The notes beneath the pieces were generated by a model that worked only from the letters and a program-made list of their open reading frames with translations, was not told where the DNA came from and did no database searches. From Parahaliea mediterranea (GTDB lineage Bacteria > Pseudomonadota > Gammaproteobacteria > Pseudomonadales > Halieaceae): a stretch of 64,000 nt of DNA. The translations under genes were made by a program, and so were the position numbers. Positions 8,083 to 19,261 of this stretch are shown in pieces. The DNA lies in assembly GCF_017255185.1 (NCBI RefSeq), contig NZ_JAFKCZ010000005.1:186001-250000 (forward strand), written 5' to 3'. The first letter of the stretch is position 1. Every line of letters starts with the position of its first letter.

Positions 8083-10746
8083 TTAGAATTTGTACTCGTA
8101 CTGCAGCCAGACTGAACGCGGTTTGGTGTTCCAGCCGTACTGGTAGTAGTACTCGGAGTCATAGCGGCCGATTTCGCCGCGAATCCCGGCTACTGAAGAA
8201 GCCTGGTTCGCCGCGGCGCTGGCGCGCTCGAAGGCGTCTTCATCGAGGATGTTCACCATGCGCAGCAGGAACCTGTGCTGCATGCTGTCACCCATGAAGT
8301 ACTGCACCGAGCCATTCAGCAGGAAGTAGTCGCCGAAGTTGAGGTCGGGGTTGGTGCGGCGGCCGTTCTCGTCGACCAGGCGTGAGCTGGTACCGCTGCC
8401 GTAGGCCCATTCCGCGCCCTGCCATTTCGGGTTCAGGGCAAACACCCAACGCGGGGTGGGCGTGTAGGTGAGCAGCGCCGATGCCGACCAGTCAGGACGT
8501 TCCGCAGACTGGCGTGTGGCGCTGTGACCAGCGGCGCCGGGCACGACAAAATCCAGTTCCTCGCCCGTACCTTCCTGCAGTGCATTCAGGCCGTAGATCG
8601 GGTTGGACTCGAGTGACTCCATGTCGGTAAAGGTCAGGTCAAGCTGCCATTTCTCGAAGTCGATGGAGATATCCAGGGTATAGCCCTCGATATCCTGTGA
8701 CTGCTTGCGGTTGAAGTAGGCAACTTCGTCACCGGTATAGCGGCCGGCTTCCAGCTCGCGCAGCGCAAAATCACAGAAATCACTGGGAATCTGGATGTTC
8801 GGGTCCAGGTTCTCGGTTTCCCCGGTAACAGCGGCCACTCCGGGACAGACTCGCTCGACGCTGGAGCTGCCGAACAGGTCCTCGATGGTGGTATCGAAAT
8901 ACCCCAGTTCGATGTTGTAGCTGCCATCCATCAGGTCGCCGTTGATGCCGACGCCAATGCTGTAGGTATCCACGGACTGTGTCGTCAGATCGGGGTTGTT
9001 GACCGCATTGGCTCGCGCGCCCACTTCTGACAGCGTCGGGTTGCTATAGGAGGTGCCACCGTTGGTGCGGAAGTACATGCCGTTGTGGAAGTCCTGGCGG
9101 AAACCGTACTTCCAGATGAACTCGTCCTCGAACATGTTGTTGAAATCCTGGCGACCGGCGACGGACAGGTGGGTGCCGGCCAGGAAGTCGAACTCGACCC
9201 GGTTGTCCGTGTAGATACCGGTGGAGCGGACGGTATCGTCGCTCATGCCGTATTCGTCAGCCGAGTTGTCGCGGTAGCTGATGTTCTGTACGCCGACGAC
9301 GCTGGTAAGGTACTCGTTCCAGTCCTTCTTCACCCGCATGTTCAGGCCGTAGTCGACATATCCGGCCTTGTACTGGGTGCCGTTGCCAAAGCCCTTGGTG
9401 GTGTCGCCGCTGAAGCTGGAGCTGCTTTGGATCACGGTGCCGATCGGGCTGCCAATCGGGAACGGGTTGTCAACCGTGCCGTAGGGGACGCCGTTTTCAT
9501 CGGCGTAGAAGCTGCCGTTTCCGCTGATGGCGGCGCCGGGGCGATCGCCATAGGGGTTGGTTACACAGCCCCTGGCCAAGCCGTCGATACCGTCGGCGAA
9601 CTGCTCGAATTCAGCCGCCGTCGAGAAGCCGTCGATGCCCTGTGACGCGGCAATGGCCTGGATGTCATCGGGAAGATCCGCCAGCCGCGGGATATTACAG
9701 GTGCGGACGTCCAATTCCGTATTCTTCAGGCTCGGCGCGATGTAGTACGCCTCGGCCTCGAGGCTTGTAGTTTCGTTGAATCGCGTCTTGAACTGGGCGT
9801 CAAAGATGGGGAATTCAGTGTAGTTTGGCTGGTAGACCGTGTAGTTGGGGAAGGAGTCGTCGAAGTCCACGGTGGCGAACTGATAGCCGGCCCGGAACTC
9901 AGAGTCGTCGTTGATGTTCCATACGTACTTGGCGCCAATCAGGTTGTAGCGGTAGGGGAAATCGCGGTAGCCACCCAGTGTCCGTACGTTGTCGACGTGC
10001 GCTTCGCGGTCGAATATGCGATGGGAATCCGTTTCGTAGGAGCGACCAAAAACCATCAGCGCGTGGTTGTCGGTGCCGAACAGGGGCATGGAAACGTTGC
10101 CGTAGATTTCGCGTGTCTTGAAGGAGCCGCCGTAGACGCCTATCTCGCCTTTTACCGGCTCGCCCGCATGCGGTTTTTTGTAGAATACATTGACCACGCC
10201 CACGCCGCCGTTGCCGCCGTAGTACAGGCTCTGGCCGCCGCGATACACTTCCACCGATTCAATCATGCGCGGATCGAGCGAGGTGGCGCCCCAAATGGTT
10301 TCCAGCGGCGTGCCGCGGTCGAAGGTGGGAACGCCGTTGAGCAGGAGCAGGGTGTCGCGATCGGTGCCGCCGTCAAGGCGGATGGTGAACTCGCCTTCAT
10401 CGGGCGAGTAGCCGACGTTGGCGCCCCGAATCAAGCCGGCCGCGAGTTCGCCGAAGTTGGTGAAGCCGCCAGTGGCAATCTCCTCGGCGCTGATCAGCTG
10501 CACCTGGGTGCCATAGTTCACCATGTCAATGGCGAATTCGGTGATGTCGCTGTCGATGCGCTTGCCTTCGACAATGACTTCTTCATAGATTCTTGGTTCC
10601 ACCGGCGTTCCGGTGGTGTTTTGGGCGTAGGCCTGCGGTAGCGATGCCGTTGCCGCCACGCACAGTGCCAGAATTCGGCGCTTCCCCGGAAAGTCAGTAT
10701 ATTGGCGTAAAGGCAGGCCTGCCTTACTGAAGTGCAAGGTAGTCAA
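8083..10746 (-). CDS. TonB-dependent outer-membrane receptor
   Basis: About 887 residues. A hydrophobic signal segment (KRRILALCVAATASLPQAYAQ) is followed by a TonB-box-like EEVIVEGKR. The plug domain contains IRLDGGTDRDTLLLLNGVP and the ESVEVYRGGQSLYYGGNG motif. A long beta-barrel ends in aromatic strands closing with WLQYEYKF. I prefer the TTG at 10744-10746, which has GGAG seven bases upstream. The first ATG, at 10773, has no ribosome site and would add 9 residues. Substrate is unknown; the phoD gene downstream makes a phosphate ester or phosphonate compound possible. It ends at a clear terminator. Confidence 0.9.
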   Translation of the reverse strand: MTTLHFSKAGLPLRQYTDFPGKRRILALCVAATASLPQAYAQNTTGTPVEPRIYEEVIVEGKRIDSDITEFAIDMVNYGTQVQLISAEEIATGGFTNFGELAAGLIRGANVGYSPDEGEFTIRLDGGTDRDTLLLLNGVPTFDRGTPLETIWGATSLDPRMIESVEVYRGGQSLYYGGNGGVGVVNVFYKKPHAGEPVKGEIGVYGGSFKTREIYGNVSMPLFGTDNHALMVFGRSYETDSHRIFDREAHVDNVRTLGGYRDFPYRYNLIGAKYVWNINDDSEFRAGYQFATVDFDDSFPNYTVYQPNYTEFPIFDAQFKTRFNETTSLEAEAYYIAPSLKNTELDVRTCNIPRLADLPDDIQAIAASQGIDGFSTAAEFEQFADGIDGLARGCVTNPYGDRPGAAISGNGSFYADENGVPYGTVDNPFPIGSPIGTVIQSSSSFSGDTTKGFGNGTQYKAGYVDYGLNMRVKKDWNEYLTSVVGVQNISYRDNSADEYGMSDDTVRSTGIYTDNRVEFDFLAGTHLSVAGRQDFNNMFEDEFIWKYGFRQDFHNGMYFRTNGGTSYSNPTLSEVGARANAVNNPDLTTQSVDTYSIGVGINGDLMDGSYNIELGYFDTTIEDLFGSSSVERVCPGVAAVTGETENLDPNIQIPSDFCDFALRELEAGRYTGDEVAYFNRKQSQDIEGYTLDISIDFEKWQLDLTFTDMESLESNPIYGLNALQEGTGEELDFVVPGAAGHSATRQSAERPDWSASALLTYTPTPRWVFALNPKWQGAEWAYGSGTSSRLVDENGRRTNPDLNFGDYFLLNGSVQYFMGDSMQHRFLLRMVNILDEDAFERASAAANQASSVAGIRGEIGRYDSEYYYQYGWNTKPRSVWLQYEYKF

Positions 10747-10773
10747 GGTGATTCTCCATTCGATTGTATACAT

Positions 10774-11156
10774 CAGGACTGGCAGATGCTTTGGCTAATG
10801 GGAGCTGGCGACCTTGTGGCCGCTCTTGTCTTCCCCCGGCGTTACCCCCCTAAGGGCGCCGGTAGCCGCTGCTCAGACGGGACGGCATTGTGGTGGTGCA
10901 ATGTGAATACGGAGTGACTGCCGTATGTAGCTGCCGCTAAAGTTTTGTTACAGGCCGTTTGTCCGCGGGTGAAGCGGTGCCGGCGAGGGGCGTATCGGCG
11001 CGGCTCTAGAGCGGCGCGGGATCAAAGCTCGCAAAATTTGTGAGATTGCCCGCTGTTTTCTCTCGGGCCAAACGGGGTTGGTAGTGCGGCAAGGGCTGGC
11101 GGCGGTTGGGGGCGCCGCCGAAGGCGAAGCGTGAGCGCGATATGACGCCGCGGCGG
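10774..11156. other. Intergenic region, no gene seen
   Basis: These 383 bases lie between the TonB receptor start and the YihY stop. They should hold the receptor promoter. I see no convincing open frame with family features, no Fur or Pho box and no clear terminator. Short open frames here look like random high-GC frames. Confidence 0.6.
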
Positions 11157-12104
11157 TTAATGGCCTTCGTTTGTGGGCCGCTCTGTAGGGGGTTCCTCGA
11201 TGATTTCCTGGCGCACTCTCACCGCCACGCTCTTGGGCTGTATCACACGGCCGCGAGCGCGCAGGTGGGCGCGAATAAAGGCGGCGCCGTAGAGCAGGAT
11301 GAGCGACGAGTAATTGACCCAAAGCAGGAGCAGCACCAGCGAGCCCGCCGCGCCATAGGTGGAGGCGGTTGCTGTATATGACAGGTACAGGGCAATCAGC
11401 GATCGCCCGATGCTAAACAGGACCGCGGTTAGAATCGATCCCAGCGCCACGTCGCGCCAGCTCAGCTCCACATCCGGCAAGACTTTGAAAATCGTGCCGA
11501 ACAGCAGTGATACGACCAGCAGCGATAGCAGCAGGTCCAGCGCGCTGAATGCGACGTCATACCAGGGCAGCCAGCCCTGGAAATGCTGTATCAGCAAGCG
11601 CAAGCCGACACTCAGCGACAGCGATACCAGCATGACGAAGCCCACGGCGAGCACAATGGTCAGCGAGGTAAGGCGTTTGCGCAGCAACAGGAAAAGACTG
11701 TTGCGGGAGGGCTTGGGTACCACCGCCCAGATTTCATTGAGCGAATGTTGCATCTGCCCGAAGACCGTGGTGGCGCCGATCAGCATCGCCGCAATCCCGC
11801 CAATCGTCGCCATCAGGCCACCGCCTTTCAGGCTGGAACTCGCCACGGCCGTTTGCACCGCCTCGGCCGCCTCCGGGCCGATGGTCTCCTGGAGCTGCAG
11901 CACCAGTTGCCCTTCCGCCGCCTCCTGGCCGTAGAAAACGCCTATCACACTGACGATGACAATCATCACCGGCGCAATCGAAAACAGGGTGAAAAAGGCC
12001 AGTGAGCCGGCGTTGGCGAAGGCGTGGCTTTTCAGCCAGAAATCGGCCGCCTGGCGGAAAATACCGGACCAGTACTTCAGGTGGTGAATGAGTTTGTCGT
12101 ACAT
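11157..12104 (-). CDS. YihY/BrkB family inner-membrane protein
   Basis: A 315-residue polytopic protein of the YihY (formerly called ribonuclease BN) family, with about six membrane helices. Family hallmarks are visible: the N-terminal AGSLAFFTLFSIAPVMIVIV helix, the loop GATTVFGQMQHSLNEIW, and the C-terminal helix SLVLLLLWVNYSSLILLYGA followed by a short charged tail. Transport or other function is unproven for the family. It is a single gene with no operon partner here. Confidence 0.9.
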   Translation of the reverse strand: MYDKLIHHLKYWSGIFRQAADFWLKSHAFANAGSLAFFTLFSIAPVMIVIVSVIGVFYGQEAAEGQLVLQLQETIGPEAAEAVQTAVASSSLKGGGLMATIGGIAAMLIGATTVFGQMQHSLNEIWAVVPKPSRNSLFLLLRKRLTSLTIVLAVGFVMLVSLSLSVGLRLLIQHFQGWLPWYDVAFSALDLLLSLLVVSLLFGTIFKVLPDVELSWRDVALGSILTAVLFSIGRSLIALYLSYTATASTYGAAGSLVLLLLWVNYSSLILLYGAAFIRAHLRARGRVIQPKSVAVRVRQEIIEEPPTERPTNEGH

Positions 12105-12223
12105 TGTGTGAATCGCCTAGTGCCGGAAGACCCGGTCCGGGGGGCGACGTAAGCCGCCAGCGCCCGTCGGGTAATTGGCTGTATTTCCTGTGTAAAGATT
12201 TCTTTCAATTCATGAATAGATGA

Positions 12224-12631
12224 CTATTGGTCTTCGGCGCGGCTGTCTCCCTGCTTTCTCGACTGCAAATAGGCCGACGATCCGAAATAGAACACAATGA
12301 CCACGCCAACCACCGAGGTGAAATTGGACAACATGGTTTGAGTGATGATGGGCATGTCATCTGGGCCTTCCCTGAAGAATGCGACCACGCCGACCAGTAC
12401 AATGTACTCAATGACGAGGGAGCCGGCGATGGAAAACCTCAGTGAGCTTTCCTTGTCCTGTGCGGTCGGAGACTCCGGTAAACTGATATCGTAAAGACCA
12501 AAAAAGGCGATGATACCTGTCCCCGCGACCACGATCGAGAAGGGCATGTCGGTATCGAGTATCCAGGCTGCGGGAAGCCCGATGGCCATCAGTGCGATCA
12601 GGCAGGCGATCAATACAATGTGTTTCTTCAT
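12224..12631 (-). CDS. Small four-helix membrane protein of unknown function
   Basis: 135 residues starting MKKHIVLIACLIALMAIG. Four hydrophobic segments are visible at about residues 3-23, 29-48, 63-85 and 100-122, with a short charged C-terminal tail (QSRKQGDSRAEDQ). I do not recognise a family. An in-frame ATG at 12664 would add 11 residues but has no ribosome site; the chosen ATG has GGGACC nearby. Predicted location is the inner membrane. Confidence 0.7.
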   Translation of the reverse strand: MKKHIVLIACLIALMAIGLPAAWILDTDMPFSIVVAGTGIIAFFGLYDISLPESPTAQDKESSLRFSIAGSLVIEYIVLVGVVAFFREGPDDMPIITQTMLSNFTSVVGVVIVFYFGSSAYLQSRKQGDSRAEDQ

Positions 12632-12829
12632 GTTCTGGTCCCAAGTCCCGGTATTTCGACGCATATCTTATCTATTCAGTAAGGTATCTCTCTGTTGCAT
12701 TGTCAATCAAGCGCGGTACATCCGGCTTGGGCAGCGGTAACCACAGGGCTGTGCTGGTTTTTCGCCTGGAGCGTTTGCATTGCCGCGACCCCGAGCCAGC
12801 CTGAAGATGGGCGAATACAGCGTCGGGCG

Positions 12830-13174
12830 TCAGCCGGGAACCTCGTCTTCGGAGTGCAGGGTTTCACCAGGGGTGAAATAAAAGAACTTCGCGCCGCCCG
12901 GAGCCCCCGGCTTGTGCCATGTGCCCTTGGGTACAACGAACGACGAGCCCGCCGGCGCAATGTAATGCCGGGATTCGCCTTGTTCAAGCAGCGTAATCTC
13001 GACCTCGCCCTCGATGACATAGAAGAATTCGTCGGTGTCGGGATGCATTTCCCACACAGGTGAAGTCCCCGTGAAACTGCAGGCACCGAAGGACTCGCCG
13101 TTGAACGGGGCGAACTCCAGGAACGAGCCGTCCGGGTTGGCCCCGAGCAGGGTGAGAATATTGGTTAGTTCCAC
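12830..13174 (-). CDS. Small cupin-domain protein
   Basis: A 114-residue single-domain cupin. The first cupin motif is visible as EMHPDTDEFFYVIEGEVEI, in which the usual HxH reads HPD. The second is PAGSSFVVPKGTWHKPG. The beta-barrel could bind a metal or small ligand, but one canonical His of motif 1 is absent, so metal binding is uncertain. Single-domain cupins act as isomerases, dioxygenases or sensors. There are no operon partners close enough to decide. Confidence 0.8.
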   Translation of the reverse strand: MELTNILTLLGANPDGSFLEFAPFNGESFGACSFTGTSPVWEMHPDTDEFFYVIEGEVEITLLEQGESRHYIAPAGSSFVVPKGTWHKPGAPGGAKFFYFTPGETLHSEDEVPG

Positions 13175-13234
13175 AAATGTGCTCCCTTTCAGTCGACAGG
13201 CTACCGCAATGCGAACGAATTCCGGGCGAAAGGC

Positions 13235-13888
13235 TTAATCCAATCGGGGCCCGTCGTGCCCAAGATAGCGCAGCAGCAAGGCCAGCAGTTCGCCCCGGTA
13301 TTCAGCATCCGCCAGCAGCGATGGTTGCTCCAGTAGCGCGCCGCGCAGGTTGCCCTGGAGGGTCTGGCGCAGTAACGGGCCGCGCAGGCGGGGGTGGCCG
13401 TCGCAGTGTTGCTCGTCCAGCCACTGCCCCAGCCAGTCGTCCCAGGAGGGGTTGTCGAGGGACTGGGTGAGTTCGTCCACCCGCTGGTGGATGTCGAAGC
13501 TGTGCTGGTATTCGCGGAAGAAGTCGGGGTCGAGCTGTTGCAGCGCCAGCAGTTGCTCGCATTCCATGTCGATGATGGCGGCGAGGGTATCGGCCACGGA
13601 GCGGTCGGCGAGGGTCTGGATATCGCGGAAGCGACATGCGGCCTGCTGCGCCAGTTCCGCCACGCGGGCCTCGTACACGTCGGAGAGGATGGCCTCCTTG
13701 TTGGGGAAGTACTGGTACAGGGAGGCGATGTTCACGCCGGCCACATCGGCAATGCGCTGGGTGGTGAGTTTGTCGGCGCCTTCGTTGGCGAGAATTTTCA
13801 GGCAGGCCTCCTGGATGGCGCGCATGGTCATCTGCGAGCGGCTCTGGCGGGGGCGCTTGCGGGCGCGGGGCGGTTGCTTGTCGGTCAT
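13235..13888 (-). CDS. TetR/AcrR family transcriptional regulator
   Basis: A 217-residue regulator. The N-terminal DNA-binding domain is clear: an Arg-rich lead, then SQMTMRAIQEACLKILANEG and the recognition part ADVAGVNIASLYQYFPNKEAIL at about residues 40-62. The C-terminal helical domain should bind a ligand. An upstream in-frame ATG (14077) would add 63 residues running into the histidine kinase gene, so I start at 13888. It lies 133 bases after the histidine kinase stop, on the same strand, and may be a separate unit. Its target is unknown. Confidence 0.88.
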   Translation of the reverse strand: MTDKQPPRARKRPRQSRSQMTMRAIQEACLKILANEGADKLTTQRIADVAGVNIASLYQYFPNKEAILSDVYEARVAELAQQAACRFRDIQTLADRSVADTLAAIIDMECEQLLALQQLDPDFFREYQHSFDIHQRVDELTQSLDNPSWDDWLGQWLDEQHCDGHPRLRGPLLRQTLQGNLRGALLEQPSLLADAEYRGELLALLLRYLGHDGPRLD

Positions 13889-14021
13889 GGCGTGTGGGCC
13901 GTGGCGGTCGAATTCGGTCAGCGGCGTCAGTGTGCCGCGATCGACGCTGGAAAACCACTGCCCATGGTATCCGCGCCTTCGGTGGCCAGTGGCCGGCCCG
14001 CGGTAGGTGATTGCGAAGGCG

Positions 14022-15320
14022 CTACCCGGCCGGGGCGGCGTCCCGGCGGAAGCACAGCGACACCACGGTGCCGCCATCGTCCCGGGCGGCCAGTTCGATA
14101 CGGCCGTTGTGGGCCTCCATGATCTCCCGGGCCAGGGCCAGGCCCAGGCCGGAACCGCTGCGCTTGGTGGAGTAGAAGGGCAGCAGGGCCCGCTCCATGG
14201 AATCCCCGGCCATGCCCTGGCCGCGATCGCACACCTGCAGGCGGTCCTCCTCCGGCCCGGCCACCCAGCGCACCGCGATATCGCGCAGCTCCGAGCCCGC
14301 CTCGAGCGCGTTCTTCACCAGGTTGATCAGTACCTGCTCGATCTGGGCCGGGTCGAAGTGGCCCATCGCGTCGGGCTCTGGCACCTGGTAGTCGCAGTCC
14401 AGGGCCCCGCACAGGGGGTCGAGAAAGGCGCGCACCGCCACCGCTTGTGGAACCGGCGGTGGCAGCTTGGCGAAACGGGCGTAGCCGCCGATGAAGTCGT
14501 TCAGGTGGCGCGCGCGGCTTTCGATGGTGTCGAACACGCGGTCGAGGGCGGGTACGCCGTGTTGGCGGGCCAGGGTGCGCCCGGAGTGGGCGAGGGAGCT
14601 GATCGGTGCCAGCGAATTATTGATCTCGTGGCTCATCAGGCGGATCACCTTTTTCCATACCGCCGCCTCGCGCCGGTTCAGTTCCCGGGTCATGGGGCGC
14701 ATCAGCACCAGGTAGTGCGCCTGGGCGTTCAGGTCGAAGCGGGTGCGGGAGACGTGGTAGGTTTCCAGCTCCGGCTCCTGGCCGAGGGAACAGATGGTTT
14801 CGCCGTCCGTGTCCAGGGCCTGCCGCAGCTCGTCCGGCAGGGTCTCACTGATCCGCGACAGGGTCAGGCCCTCCAGTTGCCCCTGCTTGGCAAACCACTG
14901 GCGGGCCTTCAGGTTGGCCAGCACCACATGGCCGCCGCGGTCGCACAGCAGCACCGCCATGGGGCTGGACTGGATCACCGTCTGCAACAGCAGTTCGCGC
15001 TGCACCAGACCGTGGCGCTCGCGCCGCAGCAGGGTGGCCACGGCGTTGAGTTCGGCGGTCAGGCTCTTCAGTTCCGCGGAGTTCGGCTCGCTGATGGACA
15101 GGGCGAAATCGCTGTCGCGCCAGCCGGCGATCATACTCGACAGGGCGCGCAGCTGGCGGCGATAGGGTGTGCTCTCCAGGGCCCTTGCCAGCAGGGCCAG
15201 TGGCAGCAAGCCGCCGAGGGTCGCCAGCCACAGGGTCGGCCCCGCCAACCACAAGCCGAGCAGGGCGTGCAGGCCCACCGCCAGGGCGAACAGGCACAGC
15301 CACAGCAGGGCGCGCGTCAC
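14022..15320 (-). CDS. Membrane sensor histidine kinase (NtrY-like)
   Basis: A 432-residue sensor kinase paired with the sigma-54 activator encoded just upstream (12-base gap). Two N-terminal membrane helices (about 5-25 and 30-48) leave almost no periplasmic loop, so it probably senses within the membrane or cytoplasm. A PAS-like region follows (about 108-210). The phospho-acceptor box is RLMSHEINNSLAPI with His231. The N-box is LVKNALEA (about 334-341), and G-boxes DRGQGM and GSGLGLALA complete the ATPase domain. It is the last gene of the export operon. Confidence 0.92.
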   Translation of the reverse strand: MTRALLWLCLFALAVGLHALLGLWLAGPTLWLATLGGLLPLALLARALESTPYRRQLRALSSMIAGWRDSDFALSISEPNSAELKSLTAELNAVATLLRRERHGLVQRELLLQTVIQSSPMAVLLCDRGGHVVLANLKARQWFAKQGQLEGLTLSRISETLPDELRQALDTDGETICSLGQEPELETYHVSRTRFDLNAQAHYLVLMRPMTRELNRREAAVWKKVIRLMSHEINNSLAPISSLAHSGRTLARQHGVPALDRVFDTIESRARHLNDFIGGYARFAKLPPPVPQAVAVRAFLDPLCGALDCDYQVPEPDAMGHFDPAQIEQVLINLVKNALEAGSELRDIAVRWVAGPEEDRLQVCDRGQGMAGDSMERALLPFYSTKRSGSGLGLALAREIMEAHNGRIELAARDDGGTVVSLCFRRDAAPAG

Positions 15321-15332
15321 CGCTTGCGGTCT

Positions 15333-16679
<1,347 letters not shown>

Positions 16680-16686
16680 GGGGCAC

Positions 16687-17925
16687 CTACACGCTGCGGG
16701 TGGCGATGGCGGGGGGGATGGCGGCCGCCCGCAGGGCGGGTACGCAGGTCGCCGCCAGCCCGGTCAGCAGCAGGGCCAGCGAGCCCCCAGCCAGGTAGTG
16801 CCAGGGCAGGCGCTGGACCTGGAACTCGCTGGCCAGCCAGTTGTTCAGCGCCATTGCCAGTACCGCGCCCAGCAACACGCCTGCGCTGCTGATCAGGGCA
16901 TTTTCTACCAGGAAGTATTGCAGGATATTGCCTCGCGTGGCGCCCAGGGCGCGTCGTGTGCCGATTTGTTTGGTGCGCTGGGTGACCCAGAAACTCACCA
17001 GGCCGACAATACCCAGTACATTCACCAGCAGCAATAGGCCCACCACCACACTGAGCATCACGGCCATGGATTTGTCGCCGCGGAAGAAGCGCTCGCGAAA
17101 CTCCGAAAACGTCCGCGGATCGCGCACCACCCGCTGGGGGTTCAGCTCGGTCAATTCCTGCTGCAGGGAGCCGAGCAGGCGGTCGAGCTGGCCGGGCTCG
17201 GCGCGCACGGCATAGCTGCCGGTCTTGCCGTACAGGGGAATGAAGGGTACGAACACGACGTTATTGAAAATGTCCACGGAGAAGCCCTTCCAGGGCGCCT
17301 TGATGCCGTCCACGATGCCCACGATCTCGGTGGCGAAACGGTCGTTCTCGTCACCGTTCCAGCTGTGGCGTCCCAGGGCCTGTGCCGGGTTGTCGATATC
17401 GGGAAACAGGGCCAGTGCCAGGGCGGCGCTGATAATCGACACGTCGGGTTTGAGGGTCTGGTCCATGGTGTAGGGTTTGATTTCCGCCTCCCGGAAGGGG
17501 CGCCCCGCGATGAGCTCCAGACCGAGGCTGTTTACCAGGCTGTGGTCGGCAAAGTAAATGGCCGTCGGCACGGCGTGGCTGTCGGGGTCCTCCGATGCCT
17601 CGATCTCGGTGGACCAGCCCGACTGGGCCATTGGCAGGGTATTCACCGCCATGGCATCGACCACCCCGGGCAGTCCGCGCAGGTAGTCCAGGTCCTGCCG
17701 CGTGTTGGCCAGGGTGTCGCTCTCGTCGCCTGAGAAGGCGGTGCTGCTGATGGTCAGCAGGTTGTCCTCGTCGATGCCCGCGCTGGCGCGCATGTTGTCC
17801 AGGCGGGTGGTGATGATGTACAGCGCATTGACCACAATGGCCAGGGTGAGGGCCACCTGCAGGCCGATCAGGATCAGGCCGACCGGGTTGCGCAGAATCG
17901 TGGCGAGAATCGGGCGAATTTCCAT
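16687..17925 (-). CDS. ABC transporter permease, MacB/FtsX type (second subunit)
   Basis: A 412-residue permease with one N-terminal membrane helix (about 15-38), a large periplasmic MacB_PCD-like domain, and three C-terminal helices. The FtsX core before the last helices reads FWVTQRTKQIGTRRALGATRGNILQYFLVENALI. It is the partner of the permease encoded 10 bases upstream, and together with the ATPase they would form a type VII ABC (mechanotransmission) assembly working on periplasmic or membrane substrates. Sequence divergence between the two permeases suggests an obligate heterodimer. Confidence 0.9.
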   Translation of the reverse strand: MEIRPILATILRNPVGLILIGLQVALTLAIVVNALYIITTRLDNMRASAGIDEDNLLTISSTAFSGDESDTLANTRQDLDYLRGLPGVVDAMAVNTLPMAQSGWSTEIEASEDPDSHAVPTAIYFADHSLVNSLGLELIAGRPFREAEIKPYTMDQTLKPDVSIISAALALALFPDIDNPAQALGRHSWNGDENDRFATEIVGIVDGIKAPWKGFSVDIFNNVVFVPFIPLYGKTGSYAVRAEPGQLDRLLGSLQQELTELNPQRVVRDPRTFSEFRERFFRGDKSMAVMLSVVVGLLLLVNVLGIVGLVSFWVTQRTKQIGTRRALGATRGNILQYFLVENALISSAGVLLGAVLAMALNNWLASEFQVQRLPWHYLAGGSLALLLTGLAATCVPALRAAAIPPAIATRSV

Positions 17926-17935
17926 GGCTCGGCTC

Positions 17936-19249
17936 CTACTGGGTTTTCAATTGGCTGGCGGGGGCGATCGCGCAGGCCCGCCAGGTGGGGTAGAGCCCGG
18001 CGAGCAGGGCCGCGGTCACCGATACCGCCAGGGCAAACAGGGCCAGGCCCGGGTCGAGCCGGGTGAGCATATCCATGTCCGGCGACAGGCGGCGGGCGAC
18101 CGCCAGTCCCAGCGAGGCCAGGCCCAGGCCCAGCAGGGCGCCGGCCGCGCCGAGCAGGGCGGATTCGGTGAGGTACTGGCGGAATATCTGGCCGCGGCTG
18201 GCGCCCAGCGCGCGGCGCACGCTGACTTCCCCCGCCCGGCGCAGGAATTTCGCCAGCATCAGGCCCACGGTGTTGAGCAGGCAGACCAGCAGAAAGGCGA
18301 AGGACAGGCCCAGCTGGATGTGGGTGTCGTCGTCCACCACGCGCTGCACCCGCAGCCAGCTCATCACATCGTCCAGGCGATTGTTGAGCGGGCGCGGGAA
18401 GCGGCCCAGGCGCTTTTGCTCGCCCACGTAGTTGTCGATGAAGGCCTGGTAGTCGCGACGTTGCGCTGGCGAGTCCAGCTGCACCCACAGCGCCACCCAT
18501 ACGCACTCCGAGTCCAGGTAGCCCTGGTAGCTGTCCTCGGCGGGGTCGCTCCAGCAACTGTTGTTGCCGTTGGGGCGCAGCTCCAGGCGGTCGTTGAGGG
18601 TGAAGGGCAGGTAGAAATCGTCACCCTCGGCAAAGGGGCCGTTGTTGACCACGTCGTAGTAGCGGGGCAGGGGATCGAAGGTGTCCAGTACGCCCACCAC
18701 GGTGTAGTCCGCGCCGTCCAGGCGCAGCTTGCGCCCCACGCTGTTGTCGCCGCCGAACACCCGGTCGTTCAGGTCGCGTGAAATGACGGTGACCGCGCCG
18801 CGGCCGCGGTCATCCTGGCGTGTCCAGGGGCCGCCATGGAGAAAGGGCGGCTCGAACATCGCGAAGAAGTCGCTGTAGGTCATGCGCCCGAAGGTGCGCA
18901 GCGGCTTGATGTCGGGGTTGTGCGGCTGCACCGCCATGCCCACGCGGAACATGGCGGTCTGGTGGCGCGCCGCGCCCGCCTCCGCCAGGTAGCGCGCGTC
19001 GCGGTAGGTCATCTGCGAGGGCGGTTCGTTCGGTTCGGCGAAGGCTTCCTCCGGGCTCCAGTTATCGAGCCGCACGTTGAACAGCTGGTGGCTCTTGTGC
19101 GGGATCGGGTTGCCGGACATGGCGTGGAAGATGGCATAGGAGGTCATGAAGGTGCCGATGCCCAGGGCGATGGCGAGCACCATCAGGCCGCTCAGCCAGG
19201 GGCTTCCCTTCAGGCTCCTGGCCGCCAGCCAAAAGTAGTATCGGTTCAT
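17936..19249 (-). CDS. ABC transporter permease, MacB/FtsX type (first subunit)
   Basis: A 437-residue permease beginning MNRYYFWLAARSLKGSPWLSG with a first helix at about 20-42. A periplasmic MacB_PCD-like domain covers roughly 45-285. The FtsX core KFLRRAGEVSVRRALGASRGQIFRQYLTESALL and helices to the C-terminus follow. It lies 12 bases downstream of the ATPase gene and 10 upstream of the second permease. The family exports peptides, lipoproteins or antibiotics, or transmits mechanical work to the periplasm; no substrate clue is visible. Confidence 0.9.
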   Translation of the reverse strand: MNRYYFWLAARSLKGSPWLSGLMVLAIALGIGTFMTSYAIFHAMSGNPIPHKSHQLFNVRLDNWSPEEAFAEPNEPPSQMTYRDARYLAEAGAARHQTAMFRVGMAVQPHNPDIKPLRTFGRMTYSDFFAMFEPPFLHGGPWTRQDDRGRGAVTVISRDLNDRVFGGDNSVGRKLRLDGADYTVVGVLDTFDPLPRYYDVVNNGPFAEGDDFYLPFTLNDRLELRPNGNNSCWSDPAEDSYQGYLDSECVWVALWVQLDSPAQRRDYQAFIDNYVGEQKRLGRFPRPLNNRLDDVMSWLRVQRVVDDDTHIQLGLSFAFLLVCLLNTVGLMLAKFLRRAGEVSVRRALGASRGQIFRQYLTESALLGAAGALLGLGLASLGLAVARRLSPDMDMLTRLDPGLALFALAVSVTAALLAGLYPTWRACAIAPASQLKTQ

Positions 19250-19261
19250 CGCGCGCTCTCC

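Noticed and set aside
10774-11156. A small gene in the spacer before the YihY gene
   Set aside because: Short frames here lack ribosome sites and family features.
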